Assembly: GCF_900119155.1 (NCBI RefSeq)
Contig: NZ_FPIR01000014.1
Location: 1 to 64,000 of the forward strand
DNA from: Ruminococcus sp. YE71
GTDB taxonomy: Bacteria; Bacillota; Clostridia; Oscillospirales; Ruminococcaceae
Direction: 5' to 3'
Length of the DNA: 64,000 bases
The translations under genes and the position numbers were made by a program. Below the pieces are notes generated by a model. The model was not told the origin of the DNA, did not search any database, and was given only the letters and a program-made list of their open reading frames with translations. Positions 51,038 through 59,062 of this stretch are shown one piece after another. The stretch's first letter is position 1; each line of letters starts with the position of its first letter.

Positions 51038-52066
51038 ATGGCAGAAAACAAAAAAATCCTGCTCTATCGCATCGACGAGCAGGCAAAGAACGTTATTTTT
51101 GTGGTTACAGAGGACGATCCAAAGTTATGGGGAAATATCTCCGAAGATATGCAGACTATCCTGAGCTTTGACGAGATTTTCAGGGATATAACGGAGTTTC
51201 GTAACGGCTTCCTGGACTATGAGCAGCTCACAGACGAGCTGATAGGCACGATCAACGGCAGAGGTGCAGTGTTCCGTGAGATATTGGAACGGTTTGACGA
51301 TAACCGCCTGAACAGCTTCAACTTCTTCACACGTTACTACTCCGATACGCTGAGAGATATTTTTCTTTCAGCAAGAGCAGACATCGACAAGGCAGGAGCG
51401 TTCTTTAACACCAGAGCCTTGAAGAAGTCCACGGAATATGTCAATGAGGTGTTTAATAATATCCGTGAGGTCATGCGTGACGATTGGAATTTTGACTTCA
51501 ACTCCGAGAGCGATATGAAAGCATTCAGGCTTAGTTTTGATAAGATCATTATACGGGGAAATGACAGGAACGATATTTACACCGTGGCTGATACTGCACT
51601 TGTCAACTTCTTCTATGATTTCAGCTTTGCAATACACAGCAGAAAGCTATATGTTTGCAGCTGTAAATATTGCGGTAAGGTATTCCTCGGAAAGAAAAAT
51701 GCTGTATGCTGTGACGGCACAGAGTGTCAGGCTACTTATCAGAACGAGCTTAAAAATGCGAAACGCAGGGAGAGAGATAACGGTACATATCAGAAGTATC
51801 TCACGAAGCTCAGTAACTATATTGGTCAGCAGAAGCCGAAGTTGTCTGCAAGGGTAAATGAAGATAGCGAAGTTCTTCAAAGATTTGACAAGGAAAGGAA
51901 GGCTTATACTCAAATTCTCAAAGATAAGATCGAGGAGTATCAGGCAGAAAACCGCTTGCCCGATGATGAAATGGAGCAATTTTACATTCAACTGAGAAAG
52001 AAATTTGCGCGGTTTTGGAATGGTCTGGCAGTTGAGTGGGAGAAGGAGCATAGAGGTGAACTTTGA
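51038..52066 (+). CDS. zinc-finger protein, DUF6076-like
   Basis: The 342-residue protein has no enzyme motif I can name. At about 215-245 it has a CGNR-like zinc finger (CSCKYCGKVFLGKKNAVCC, then C at TECQ) followed by a basic, Gln/Lys-rich helical tail (NAKRRERDNGTYQKYL). The N-terminal 200 residues are acidic and helical. AAAGGAG precedes the ATG at 51038. It is transcribed away from DUF3987 behind the heptamer array and may bind it. The DUF6076 assignment is from memory of the general layout and is tentative. Confidence 0.55.
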   Translation: MAENKKILLYRIDEQAKNVIFVVTEDDPKLWGNISEDMQTILSFDEIFRDITEFRNGFLDYEQLTDELIGTINGRGAVFREILERFDDNRLNSFNFFTRYYSDTLRDIFLSARADIDKAGAFFNTRALKKSTEYVNEVFNNIREVMRDDWNFDFNSESDMKAFRLSFDKIIIRGNDRNDIYTVADTALVNFFYDFSFAIHSRKLYVCSCKYCGKVFLGKKNAVCCDGTECQATYQNELKNAKRRERDNGTYQKYLTKLSNYIGQQKPKLSARVNEDSEVLQRFDKERKAYTQILKDKIEEYQAENRLPDDEMEQFYIQLRKKFARFWNGLAVEWEKEHRGEL

Positions 52067-52142
52067 ATCCAGTGGGTTCAAAGTTGCAAACAGCGTAAAA
52101 CCGGGAATTGCTCTTGCTATTACGATGAAAGTATGGTATAAT
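52061..52142 (+). repeat. hairpin-plus-promoter leader, copy 1
   Basis: An 82-base unit starts at the stop codon of the zinc-finger gene with the hairpin CTTTGAATCC...GGGTTCAAAG and ends in the promoter TTGCTA-17-TATAAT (52114-52142). It is about 80% identical to 53327-53407. It precedes the DUF2971 gene. Confidence 0.8.
52114..52142 (+). promoter_or_regulatory. promoter of DUF2971 gene
   Basis: TTGCTA, 17 bases, perfect TATAAT, 68 bases before the start codon. Confidence 0.7.
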
Positions 52143-52210
52143 TTGTAAAAGCACTAAAAATGACTGTGCAAAAGCAATTAGAAATGACAGTTTTACTTAA
52201 GAGGTGCAAT

Positions 52211-53326
52211 ATGTCAGTATTTTATATTAGAGATGTCGAGCAGAATGAAGAACAGATAGCTAAATTAACAATGGCTGAATTGTTTGAAATAAACATTCAT
52301 AAAATGAGAAAAAGCTTCTTCAAGTATTTTCCCAATACAACCAAACGAATCAATAAGGTTACTCGCAACTTCTCTTTAGAAGCTTTAGAGAACAATACCG
52401 TTTTTCTTTCTGCACCGAGCAGCTTTGACGATCCCTATGATTGCAATTTATTCATTGATGCTAATGAGTTTGCGTTGCAGAGAATTCGTTACTATGCCGA
52501 ATTATGCGGCGTTGATGTAAAACCTGAGTGGAGTTATGAAGAAGTGTCTATGCGGTTAGCAGAGAAAATATACACTCATGGTATGTCTGGCAAACCTTTG
52601 GATGAGTTCTATAAGCATAGACAAGATTGTGAAATGATTCGTTTACATCATGAAGCATTCTTTTTAAGATTACAATTAGAACTTAGTTCTCCGGAAACTA
52701 ACGGGGAAAGCTACTCTGTGGCTTTCAACAAAGCGATAAAGGAGGAATATGACGAGATACAGCATACTGCTAATCGGTTCAGAGTTGCCTGTTTTGCAGA
52801 AACGCCATATTCTATGCTGATGTGGTCACATTACGCAAATTATCATCAAGGATTTTGCGTTGAATATGAAACACCTGACTATTCTTCAGACAACGCTGAA
52901 ATTTACCACAATCTGTTTCCGGTAATATATACAGACAATAGAACAGATCTAACATCGCTTAGTTTGAATTGGAGGTCAAATGGTAACCTCTCAAATGAGG
53001 AACTATGGAACTTCTATAAATATGGATTACTTAGCAAAAGTCTGGACTGGAAATATCAACAGGAGTGGAGACTAATTTCCTGTGATAATCTCATAACCGA
53101 TGATACTTATAATTGTCAGTTTTTCAAAATCAAAAAGGTTTATTTAGGTAACAGAATGTCTGCCAAAGATCGGAAGAAGATTATTAAAATATGCAAGCGT
53201 AAGGGTATACCATATGTTGGTGTAATCATTTCTCCCAATAAATTTGAGATGAAAGACTGTAGCATTCTATGTGAGAATTGTCTAAGAATTAAGCAGTGTA
53301 ATAAGCGAAAACGTTCAAATAAATAG
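52211..53326 (+). CDS. DUF2971 family protein
   Basis: The 371-residue protein shows the DUF2971 signature: LENNTVFLSAPSSFDDPYDC near 75, RVACFAETPYSMLMWSHYA near 200 and HQGFCVEYE near 222, followed by a basic C-terminus with a cysteine group (CSILCENCLRIKQC). The family occurs on mobile elements and in defence islands in many bacteria; its activity is not established. AAGAGGTG precedes the ATG at 52211. Base composition is low in GC, unlike the core. Confidence 0.8.
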   Translation: MSVFYIRDVEQNEEQIAKLTMAELFEINIHKMRKSFFKYFPNTTKRINKVTRNFSLEALENNTVFLSAPSSFDDPYDCNLFIDANEFALQRIRYYAELCGVDVKPEWSYEEVSMRLAEKIYTHGMSGKPLDEFYKHRQDCEMIRLHHEAFFLRLQLELSSPETNGESYSVAFNKAIKEEYDEIQHTANRFRVACFAETPYSMLMWSHYANYHQGFCVEYETPDYSSDNAEIYHNLFPVIYTDNRTDLTSLSLNWRSNGNLSNEELWNFYKYGLLSKSLDWKYQQEWRLISCDNLITDDTYNCQFFKIKKVYLGNRMSAKDRKKIIKICKRKGIPYVGVIISPNKFEMKDCSILCENCLRIKQCNKRKRSNK

Positions 53327-53407
53327 CTTTGGATCCAATGGGATAAAGCTGCAACCAGCGTAAATTCGGGAATTGGTATTGCTTTTTCGATGAAGATATG
53401 GTATAAT
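53327..53407 (+). repeat. hairpin-plus-promoter leader, copy 2
   Basis: An 81-base unit directly after the DUF2971 stop codon: hairpin AGCTTTGGATCC...GGGATAAAGCT, then a conserved block (CAGCGTAAA, CGGGAATTG), then TTGCTT-17-TATAAT. It matches copy 1 at 52061 at about 80% of positions. Confidence 0.8.
53379..53407 (+). promoter_or_regulatory. promoter of zinc-ribbon cargo pair
   Basis: TTGCTT, 17 bases, perfect TATAAT, 93 bases before the GTG start. Confidence 0.7.
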
Positions 53408-53500
53408 ACATTTAGTTAAAGCGTTTGAGATTATTAATGCAATATAAAAAATCATCAGTGAATAATAATTTTGTATCTGTAATAAAGGGGATGATTCTCT

Positions 53501-53965
53501 GTGAGCGATACAGTATCTTTTGAGATTTCTATTCCTTCTGATAACGATGGATATGCTCTGTTGCAATGCGAAAACTGCGGGGAGTATTTCAAATGCACCC
53601 CACATGATATAGAATCAGATGAGATTTTGAATATATACTGTCCGAATTGTGGTTTGACAAGCGAATCGTATATCACAAATGATGTGATTCAGCTTGCAAA
53701 CGCTATGATAACGAACTATATACAAGATACATTATATGATTTTTCAAAGAAAATGGAAAGGCAGTTTTCTCACAACAAATTTGTAAAATATAAGGCTGGA
53801 CGCAGACCTAAAAAAGCGTATGAGCCGCCTATATATTCAACTATAGAAGATTTGGTTGAATATAAATATATGTGTTGTGCCCGATCAGCAAAAATCAGTC
53901 CTTTATTAAAGATGTCAGTTTGTTTTTGCCCGTTTTGTGGAGGTGTAGAGTTTGGAGATCAATAA
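53501..53965 (+). CDS. zinc-ribbon protein of unknown function
   Basis: The 154-residue protein starts at GTG (GGGGATG about 10 bases upstream). It has a zinc ribbon at about 24-52 (LQCENCGEYF, YCPNCGLTS) and a second cysteine group at the end (YMCCARSA, CFCPFCGGVEF), separated by a helical basic middle. The layout suggests a DNA- or RNA-binding adaptor. Its 3' end overlaps the next gene by 14 bases, so the two are co-expressed. I know no named family. Confidence 0.65.
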   Translation: MSDTVSFEISIPSDNDGYALLQCENCGEYFKCTPHDIESDEILNIYCPNCGLTSESYITNDVIQLANAMITNYIQDTLYDFSKKMERQFSHNKFVKYKAGRRPKKAYEPPIYSTIEDLVEYKYMCCARSAKISPLLKMSVCFCPFCGGVEFGDQ

Positions 53966-54779
53966 ATCTACTTTAAAAACAATAATGTCCAAATTTAACA
54001 GTATTTCCAATCGTTTATTACAATCAACATATGATAACTATCTTGATGACCTAAGAAGGTTTTGTAATTATATAGAAGCTAACGAGCTGATAATGGAATA
54101 TATAAATAGCTGCGGCGGTTACAATTCTGAAATGGAATCGCTATTAGACGAATGCTTACATAAAGGTGGAAAGATTAAATTTAGTCTTAATGAAGATGCG
54201 GAAACATCGGAGATATACTCATATATAAAGACAATTTGTAATAGTGAATATAAAAGCCTCCCTCCCGGAATAATAATACCGTATTCGTCATCAAATAAAT
54301 TTGCGGATATGTTGAAAGAATTTAACCATTGTGTTATTTTAGCACTAATAAACCATATTAGTGATTACTTAAAGAAAGTAGGTATAGAAATGGGAATGGA
54401 CGATAACGTAACTTACAACATCAATGGTCAGCAAGTGAATATAGCGAATGATAATGCGAACTTAACTGCAATTCAGAACAATAATGGCGTTAATTCTGAT
54501 GAACTGCATAAGCTGATCGAAGTGATGAAATCAGAACTTAATCCGAACTTGTCTCCAGAAGATAAAGCTGACGCTGAAGAAAGCATTGAAATAATCGAAT
54601 CCGAGCTTAACTCTGGAAATCCTGATGAGCAAAAAGTCAAGTCTCAGTTTAAGCTGCTTAAAAGACTTGATGTAGGTGTTAAATTTGCAAGTGCTTGTTG
54701 TTCGTTGCTCACTTTTGCGGATAAAATGTTTCCCTTTCTTGCAGAAGTCGCACCGTTTTATCAGAATTTGATAAAATAA
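53952..54779 (+). CDS. unknown protein with N/Q-rich linker, partner of zinc-ribbon protein
   Basis: The 275-residue protein starts at TTG with GTGGAGGTG six bases upstream. Residues 1-150 are helical, 155-180 form an Asn/Gln-rich linker (NINGQQVNIANDNANLTAIQ) of a kind often seen between a sensor and an effector module, and 185-240 are acidic helices, ending in a hydrophobic stretch (FASACCSLLTFADKMFPFL). No enzyme motif is visible. The pair may be a small two-gene system carried as cargo; a defence role is only a guess from its place beside DUF2971 and restriction genes. Confidence 0.6.
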   Translation: MEINKSTLKTIMSKFNSISNRLLQSTYDNYLDDLRRFCNYIEANELIMEYINSCGGYNSEMESLLDECLHKGGKIKFSLNEDAETSEIYSYIKTICNSEYKSLPPGIIIPYSSSNKFADMLKEFNHCVILALINHISDYLKKVGIEMGMDDNVTYNINGQQVNIANDNANLTAIQNNNGVNSDELHKLIEVMKSELNPNLSPEDKADAEESIEIIESELNSGNPDEQKVKSQFKLLKRLDVGVKFASACCSLLTFADKMFPFLAEVAPFYQNLIK

Positions 54780-54846
54780 CCAAATAAAAATATTTGCCGT
54801 CACATTTACGTTGATTGTATGTGCGAATCTTAGAAGAAAACAAAAG

Positions 54847-54883
54847 CCTCTGTAATCCAGTAAAATGATTACAGAGGTTTTTT
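54847..54883 (+). terminator. terminator after cargo pair
   Basis: CCTCTGTAATC and GATTACAGAGG form a perfect 11-bp stem with a 9-base loop, followed by TTTTTTGTG. Confidence 0.9.
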
Positions 54884-54903
54884 GTGTTTGATTAAGCTTG
54901 TAC

Positions 54904-54927
54904 ACTTATTGTCTGTCGACTTATTGT
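54904..54927 (+). promoter_or_regulatory. direct repeats upstream of controller gene, C-box candidate
   Basis: ACTTATTGT occurs at 54904-54912 and 54919-54927, just upstream of a TATAAT-like box. Controller proteins of restriction systems bind paired boxes in this position. Confidence 0.4.
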
Positions 54928-54967
54928 GTTCAAAGTTGTATAATATTGATAAAATGGAGGAGTGTTT

Positions 54968-55192
54968 ATGGATATCGTTAAAGTGTTTGGCACAAATCTG
55001 AAAAAGTACCGTACACAAAAAGGGCTGTCGCAAGAAAAGTTTGCCGAAAAGTGCGGTTTGCACAGGACTTATATCAGTGATATAGAATGTTTCAGGAGAA
55101 GTATCGCCCTTGAGAATATCCAGCGTATTGCTGACGCTCTGGAAATTGAAACATATCAGCTTTTTATAGATAGCAATGAAAGCGAGGACTAA
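54968..55192 (+). CDS. XRE-type controller protein of restriction-modification system
   Basis: The 74-residue protein is a bare HTH_3 domain: FGTNLKKYRTQKGLSQEKFA, CGLHRTYISDIECFRRSI, ALENIQRIADALEI. Size, and position 2 bases before a restriction endonuclease gene, mark it as a C protein, which delays nuclease expression until the methylase has protected the host DNA. GGAGG precedes the ATG. Confidence 0.82.
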   Translation: MDIVKVFGTNLKKYRTQKGLSQEKFAEKCGLHRTYISDIECFRRSIALENIQRIADALEIETYQLFIDSNESED

Positions 55193-55194
55193 GT

Positions 55195-56223
55195 ATGATT
55201 AACTATCAAAGAAATATAGCCGAAAGCGGATTGACCATTTACGAAATAATCGACCCGAATAATGAAACACTGTATATTCCAACGCAACGGCTTCAGGCAA
55301 TTATCGAATCTGGTATGGTTGGATTATCTTTGCAGGGGTTACCATTAAGAACTCGCTCTAAAATAGTAAAGCAAAAGATTTGTGAATGTTTAGGATACCC
55401 TATACCAAAAAGCTTCAAGAAAACTCAACCTCGTTTTTATGGGCAGAACTTTGATGTTTACACTCAAAAGTCGCTCAATGTGCAAATCTGGAATGAAGAA
55501 ATAACTCCTGATCGGCGCTATGTTTTCCTTGAGGTCAATGAAGATGATATTGTCACAAACGTTCGAGTTATTACTGGTGATGAACTCGCTGACTATGATA
55601 ACACAGGAAAACTTACTACAAAGTATCAAGCGACAATGCATCACTTTGATCGGAGCAGCTTATTTGCAACGACAGATACTGAAAATCTAATGGACGTTAT
55701 CTGTAAACGCAATCCTAACCTGAGAGAATTCAATCCAAACAGTTTTCCGAATCCAGACAGTCTCCTGCCTATTTCAGAACTGTTTGATAGACTGATTACT
55801 CTTGAAGGATGTGAGTTTAGCTACATCTCAGCAACCCAAGAAAGAAATAGGGGTGCGGTAATTCACAGTGCTGTATGTGAAGCTCTTGGGTATTCAATTT
55901 ATGAAGATGATGGAAGATACCCCGATTTACGTAATCAACTCCTTGAAATAAAGCTTCAAACCTCTCCAACTATCGACTTGGGTTTACATTCGCCAGAAGA
56001 TGGTTGCTGTATTTTCAATTGTTATGGAAAACCGTTCTTCAGCGAAGATGTACGATATGCTATTTTTGATGGAATTGTGAATCAAGTCCGTGGAACGGTA
56101 ACCATTGATAAAGTGTATATCACCAATGGGCTTCACTTCACAAAAGACTTTCCGTTATTCCAAGGTAAGAAGCAAAACGCAAAAATACAGCTTCCATTAC
56201 CATCTGATTTCTTTAAGAAGTAA
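55195..56223 (+). CDS. type II restriction endonuclease, PD-(D/E)xK fold
   Basis: The 342-residue protein has a likely PD-(D/E)xK active site at RYPDLRNQLLEIKLQ (Asp244, Glu251, Lys253) after ERNRGAVIHSAVCEALGY, a pattern seen in type II nucleases. The N-terminal 200 residues are of unknown fold and may read the DNA. It follows the controller gene by two bases and its 3' end overlaps that of the convergent methylase by 11 bases. The recognition sequence cannot be read. Confidence 0.75.
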   Translation: MINYQRNIAESGLTIYEIIDPNNETLYIPTQRLQAIIESGMVGLSLQGLPLRTRSKIVKQKICECLGYPIPKSFKKTQPRFYGQNFDVYTQKSLNVQIWNEEITPDRRYVFLEVNEDDIVTNVRVITGDELADYDNTGKLTTKYQATMHHFDRSSLFATTDTENLMDVICKRNPNLREFNPNSFPNPDSLLPISELFDRLITLEGCEFSYISATQERNRGAVIHSAVCEALGYSIYEDDGRYPDLRNQLLEIKLQTSPTIDLGLHSPEDGCCIFNCYGKPFFSEDVRYAIFDGIVNQVRGTVTIDKVYITNGLHFTKDFPLFQGKKQNAKIQLPLPSDFFKK

Positions 56224-57853
56224 CTGTGAACATACTGTCTACCAAAGAATTAAGAATACTTATGTTTCGGGATTCTTCCTCAGAGGAGAGTCCCGAAATT
56301 ATTTTTTTTACAACGGCAATCGCTTTTTGAGCATAAGGGTTATCAAGTGAAGGAAGAGGAAATTCCTCAACATACTGTGTCATAAATCTTCGTTTGCCAG
56401 AGTAGAGTTTGGTATGAAACTTCGTATCATAGTATTTTTCAATGAATTTACTATTTACAACAGCAAGAGTAAGATAGACCATTTCCTCACTTACATCAGA
56501 ATTTATTTCTATCCAATAGCAATCTCCATTAACAATCGCTCCGCTTTCATCCAACCAAAACTGTGGCGTTTCAGAAATGTCTCTGAATACAATTTTTCTG
56601 GCTTTCCAACTGTCAGGGTTTTGAGGAACCCATATTTCATACCAGTTCCTATGTGCTTTCTGTACATAGCTTCTTGATGATAACTGCTCGTAATGTTGGT
56701 ATAAATACTCTTTGGCATAAGGATATTTTTCAATGTCGTATGCAGCCTTTTTTCCATTAACGCTTGTATGCGTATATAATACTTGCCAAGTATCAGCACT
56801 ATTAGGGATTATTTTACCAGCATTTCGATGCGTGATCAATGGTCTAAGTAGCTCGATTTTACTTAATTCACCCGTCCAAGAATCGCCTATAAAAACATTA
56901 TCGGCGGTGGTTTTTATACCAACTCTTATTTTACCGATTTCAAACAGATGATGAGCGGTATGCTTTTCAACGGTTTTTAGCCATTGTTTTGATTCATCTG
57001 AGGAAATGGTCCACAAATCAGATTTTTCTACGCTACATAATGTGCCTTGTTTGAAAGAAAATTTTCTACCGTCTGAAGTAGAGAACACTCCATTTTCGCC
57101 TATTTTCTCAAATACTGACGTAATGCAATCCTGTTCATTTTCATCTGTCTGATAGATTGATGTGAATTCAACCTCAGAAGGATCGGAGGTTCTTCCATTT
57201 GAAAATACAACAATGCAAGGAAGGACGGAAGCATTAAATAGCTTTGTGTCACCAAAATCTACAATTCTTTTGATTTGATAGTTTTCAATCATATAATCTC
57301 GAACGGTAGCTCCGGATTTGATCGTAAAGAACTTGTTAGAAGTAATATATCCAGCTATACCGTCTATCTTTAAGAAAGACTTTGTGTACAATAAAAATGC
57401 ATAGTATATGTCTATTCGACCGCTTAAAGAATATCTATTTGCAAGCTCCTGAGCTTTATCTGTACCAAGAATTTGTGTCCGAATGTATGGTGGATTGGCG
57501 ATGATAAAATCAAACTGTACTGTTGGCTCAACTGAAAGAAAATCTTGATGAATAATCTCTACCCTATCATCTGGAAAGAAGTTAATTAATTCTTTGGAGG
57601 TTGTTTCAGCGACTCCCTTGTCAGTTTCATATCCGACTAAAACAAGCTTTCTATTTGGATAATGCTTTTTTAACAAATTGCCTATTGATAAAAGCAATTC
57701 GCCATTACCAACAGCAGGATCTAAAACATAAATCTCGTCATCATAATTGTTAATATGATATGATATAAGCTCATTTGAAAGGAAATTAGCCATTTCTTCA
57801 GGAGTGTAAATCACTCCATTTGACTTTTCCTTTGTTTCGTTTTTATATCTCAT
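56213..57853 (-). CDS. N6-adenine DNA methyltransferase of the R-M system
   Basis: The 546-residue protein is a gamma-class (Eco57I/TaqI-like) adenine methylase: YTPEEMANF near 18, SAM-binding motif I DPAVGNGELLLSIG at 44-57, catalytic NPPY at 120-123, and a C-terminal target-recognition region (about 290-520) with FRDISETPQFWLD and GYITSNKFF-type pieces. It protects host DNA from the adjacent nuclease. GAAGGAG precedes the ATG at 57853. It has a consensus promoter. Confidence 0.9.
   Translation of the reverse strand: MRYKNETKEKSNGVIYTPEEMANFLSNELISYHINNYDDEIYVLDPAVGNGELLLSIGNLLKKHYPNRKLVLVGYETDKGVAETTSKELINFFPDDRVEIIHQDFLSVEPTVQFDFIIANPPYIRTQILGTDKAQELANRYSLSGRIDIYYAFLLYTKSFLKIDGIAGYITSNKFFTIKSGATVRDYMIENYQIKRIVDFGDTKLFNASVLPCIVVFSNGRTSDPSEVEFTSIYQTDENEQDCITSVFEKIGENGVFSTSDGRKFSFKQGTLCSVEKSDLWTISSDESKQWLKTVEKHTAHHLFEIGKIRVGIKTTADNVFIGDSWTGELSKIELLRPLITHRNAGKIIPNSADTWQVLYTHTSVNGKKAAYDIEKYPYAKEYLYQHYEQLSSRSYVQKAHRNWYEIWVPQNPDSWKARKIVFRDISETPQFWLDESGAIVNGDCYWIEINSDVSEEMVYLTLAVVNSKFIEKYYDTKFHTKLYSGKRRFMTQYVEEFPLPSLDNPYAQKAIAVVKKIISGLSSEEESRNISILNSLVDSMFTVTS
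56265..56310 (+). terminator. terminator of endonuclease transcript, inside methylase gene
   Basis: TTTCGGGA...TCCCGAAA with an inner CCTC/GAGG pair is followed by TTATTTTTTTT on the plus strand. It lies within the 3' part of the methylase coding region, 42 bases past the nuclease stop. Confidence 0.75.
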
Positions 57854-57953
57854 AATTTCTCCTTCGAGGCTAAATAACAAAAGTCAGCACCTATCAGATA
57901 TGCAATATGGCATTATAGGAAACACTTCCAACATAAGCCATGGTATCTTTTAT

Positions 57954-57982
57954 ATTATAACAAATTTCATCTGGTATGTCAA
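57954..57982 (-). promoter_or_regulatory. promoter of methylase gene
   Basis: On the minus strand perfect TTGACA, 17 bases, perfect TATAAT, about 100 bases before the start codon. A constitutive-looking promoter fits the need for early methylation. Confidence 0.8.
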
Positions 57983-58029
57983 TCATATTGCCACTCCTTT
58001 TGCCTATAATACGCTGAGTGAAAGTTAAA

Positions 58030-58062
58030 CAATATAAGAACAGCTGCACCTGAAGGCACAGC
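58030..58062 (-). terminator. weak terminator after TnpV-like gene
   Basis: GCTGTGCC and GGTGCAGC pair (with G-T pairs) around TTCA, followed on the minus strand by TGTTCTTATATTGTTT. Confidence 0.4.
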
Positions 58063-58073
58063 CGTCCAAGCAA

Positions 58074-58490
58074 TCAGATATAAACCATACAGTCAAAGAT
58101 AATCTCTCTCGCCATACCGACAAAGCAGTTTTCCAAACCGAGTATCTTCTCGGCATCACCACTGAGAACAGCTTTTTGATAGCAACTGTCAGTTCGTTTC
58201 CAAAGCTCCACCTGACGGGAGATAGCTTCACTGACCTTCTGTTCCATATCATCGAGGTACTGCATGATCCTGCCCTCATTGACGAGCCTGCGAAGCCTGT
58301 CAGGGTACTTGCTGTCGGAGTAGTGGAGATGATATCTGATGAAGTCCGTGTTATAGGTCTTGCTTTCCTCGGTCAAGGCATCGGGATTAAAGTGGGTGAC
58401 GGTCACAGTATTGGTTTCAAGTCTCCAAATCGGAACATCTTTCTTTTTCAGGGGATTGTAAGCCACCTGTATGCTTTTGTATCTGCTCAT
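58074..58490 (-). CDS. unknown element protein, TnpV-like C-terminus
   Basis: The 138-residue protein has an N-terminal beta-rich part (SIQVAYNPLKKKDVPIWRLE) and a helical second half (RLVNEGRIMQYLDDMEQKVS, GLENCFVGMAREIIFDCMVY) that resembles the TnpV proteins of Tn4451-type elements in layout. The similarity is weak. GGTGAGGTG precedes the ATG at 58490, which follows the DUF6809-like stop by ten bases, so the two genes form the last operon of element 1. Confidence 0.5.
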   Translation of the reverse strand: MSRYKSIQVAYNPLKKKDVPIWRLETNTVTVTHFNPDALTEESKTYNTDFIRYHLHYSDSKYPDRLRRLVNEGRIMQYLDDMEQKVSEAISRQVELWKRTDSCYQKAVLSGDAEKILGLENCFVGMAREIIFDCMVYI

Positions 58491-58500
58491 ACCGTCCACC

Positions 58501-58770
58501 TCACCTAATAGTCTTGATCATTTCAAGGACGAGCTGTGCGCCGACCTTGAAGCCCTTGCGGAACTCATTGCGATTGGAGAGATTGTGCAGATCAATGTCC
58601 GCTGTTTGATATTCGTCAAGAATGTCAGTACGGTCGGGATAGGCTTTCTTCAACTTGGCTTCTGCCTTGACGAGCCTGTCGAGGGCTGCTCTGTATGCTC
58701 CGTCAGTGTCCTCTATTTCGGTCAAATGAAACAGGTCATAGTCGTAAAGTTCATCGAGAATGTTTCTCAT
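58501..58770 (-). CDS. DUF6809-like small protein
   Basis: The 89-residue protein is helical: MRNILDELYDYDLFHLTEIE, a middle AEAKLKKAYPDRTD, and an end EFRKGFKVGAQLVLEMI, the FxxGFxxGxxLxLE pattern seen in a family of small mobile-element proteins. Its function is unknown. GGAGG stands eight bases before the ATG at 58770. It is the gene nearest to the right attachment site of element 1. Confidence 0.65.
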   Translation of the reverse strand: MRNILDELYDYDLFHLTEIEDTDGAYRAALDRLVKAEAKLKKAYPDRTDILDEYQTADIDLHNLSNRNEFRKGFKVGAQLVLEMIKTIR

Positions 58771-58817
58771 TTTTATATCCTCCATATCGAAAATTATACA
58801 AGGGTATGTCGGATATT

Positions 58818-58838
58818 TTGTCCGCTATTTGTCCGCTA
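58818..58838 (+). repeat. integrase arm-type direct repeats, right end of element 1
   Basis: TTGTCCGCTA at 58818-58827 and 58829-58838, with the same 11-base spacing as at the left end. Confidence 0.65.
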
Positions 58839-58955
58839 AGGGTGCAAAAACTTAGCAAAAAACAGTATAAACGGACTTTTGTAGATTGTTCTGAAACGCC
58901 GTATTTTCGGGCGTTTCTGCATATCCCGACAAGTCACCAAAAGTGCGCCGAGATT

Positions 58956-58975
58956 TTCAATTCCCGTACGGGTCA
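58956..58975 (+). other. attachment site copy 2 (element 1 / element 2 junction)
   Basis: TTCAATTCCCGTACGGGTCA repeats the 3' end of tRNA-Glu exactly. It is the right end of element 1 and the left end of element 2, whose integrase gene follows 87 bases later. Confidence 0.85.
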
Positions 58976-58987
58976 TCACACACAAGG

Positions 58988-59029
58988 CTCTCAAATGACG
59001 ATATATCGCCATTTGAGAGTTTTTCTTTT
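58988..59029 (+). terminator. terminator at left end of element 2
   Basis: CTCTCAAATG-ACG and CG-CCATTTGAGAG pair with one mismatch around six bases, followed by TTTTTCTTTT. It takes the same position as the terminator at 45827 in element 1, with a different sequence. Confidence 0.85.
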
Positions 59030-59062
59030 ACCCTGATACGGCTTCTGTCCTTTACTTGTCCT

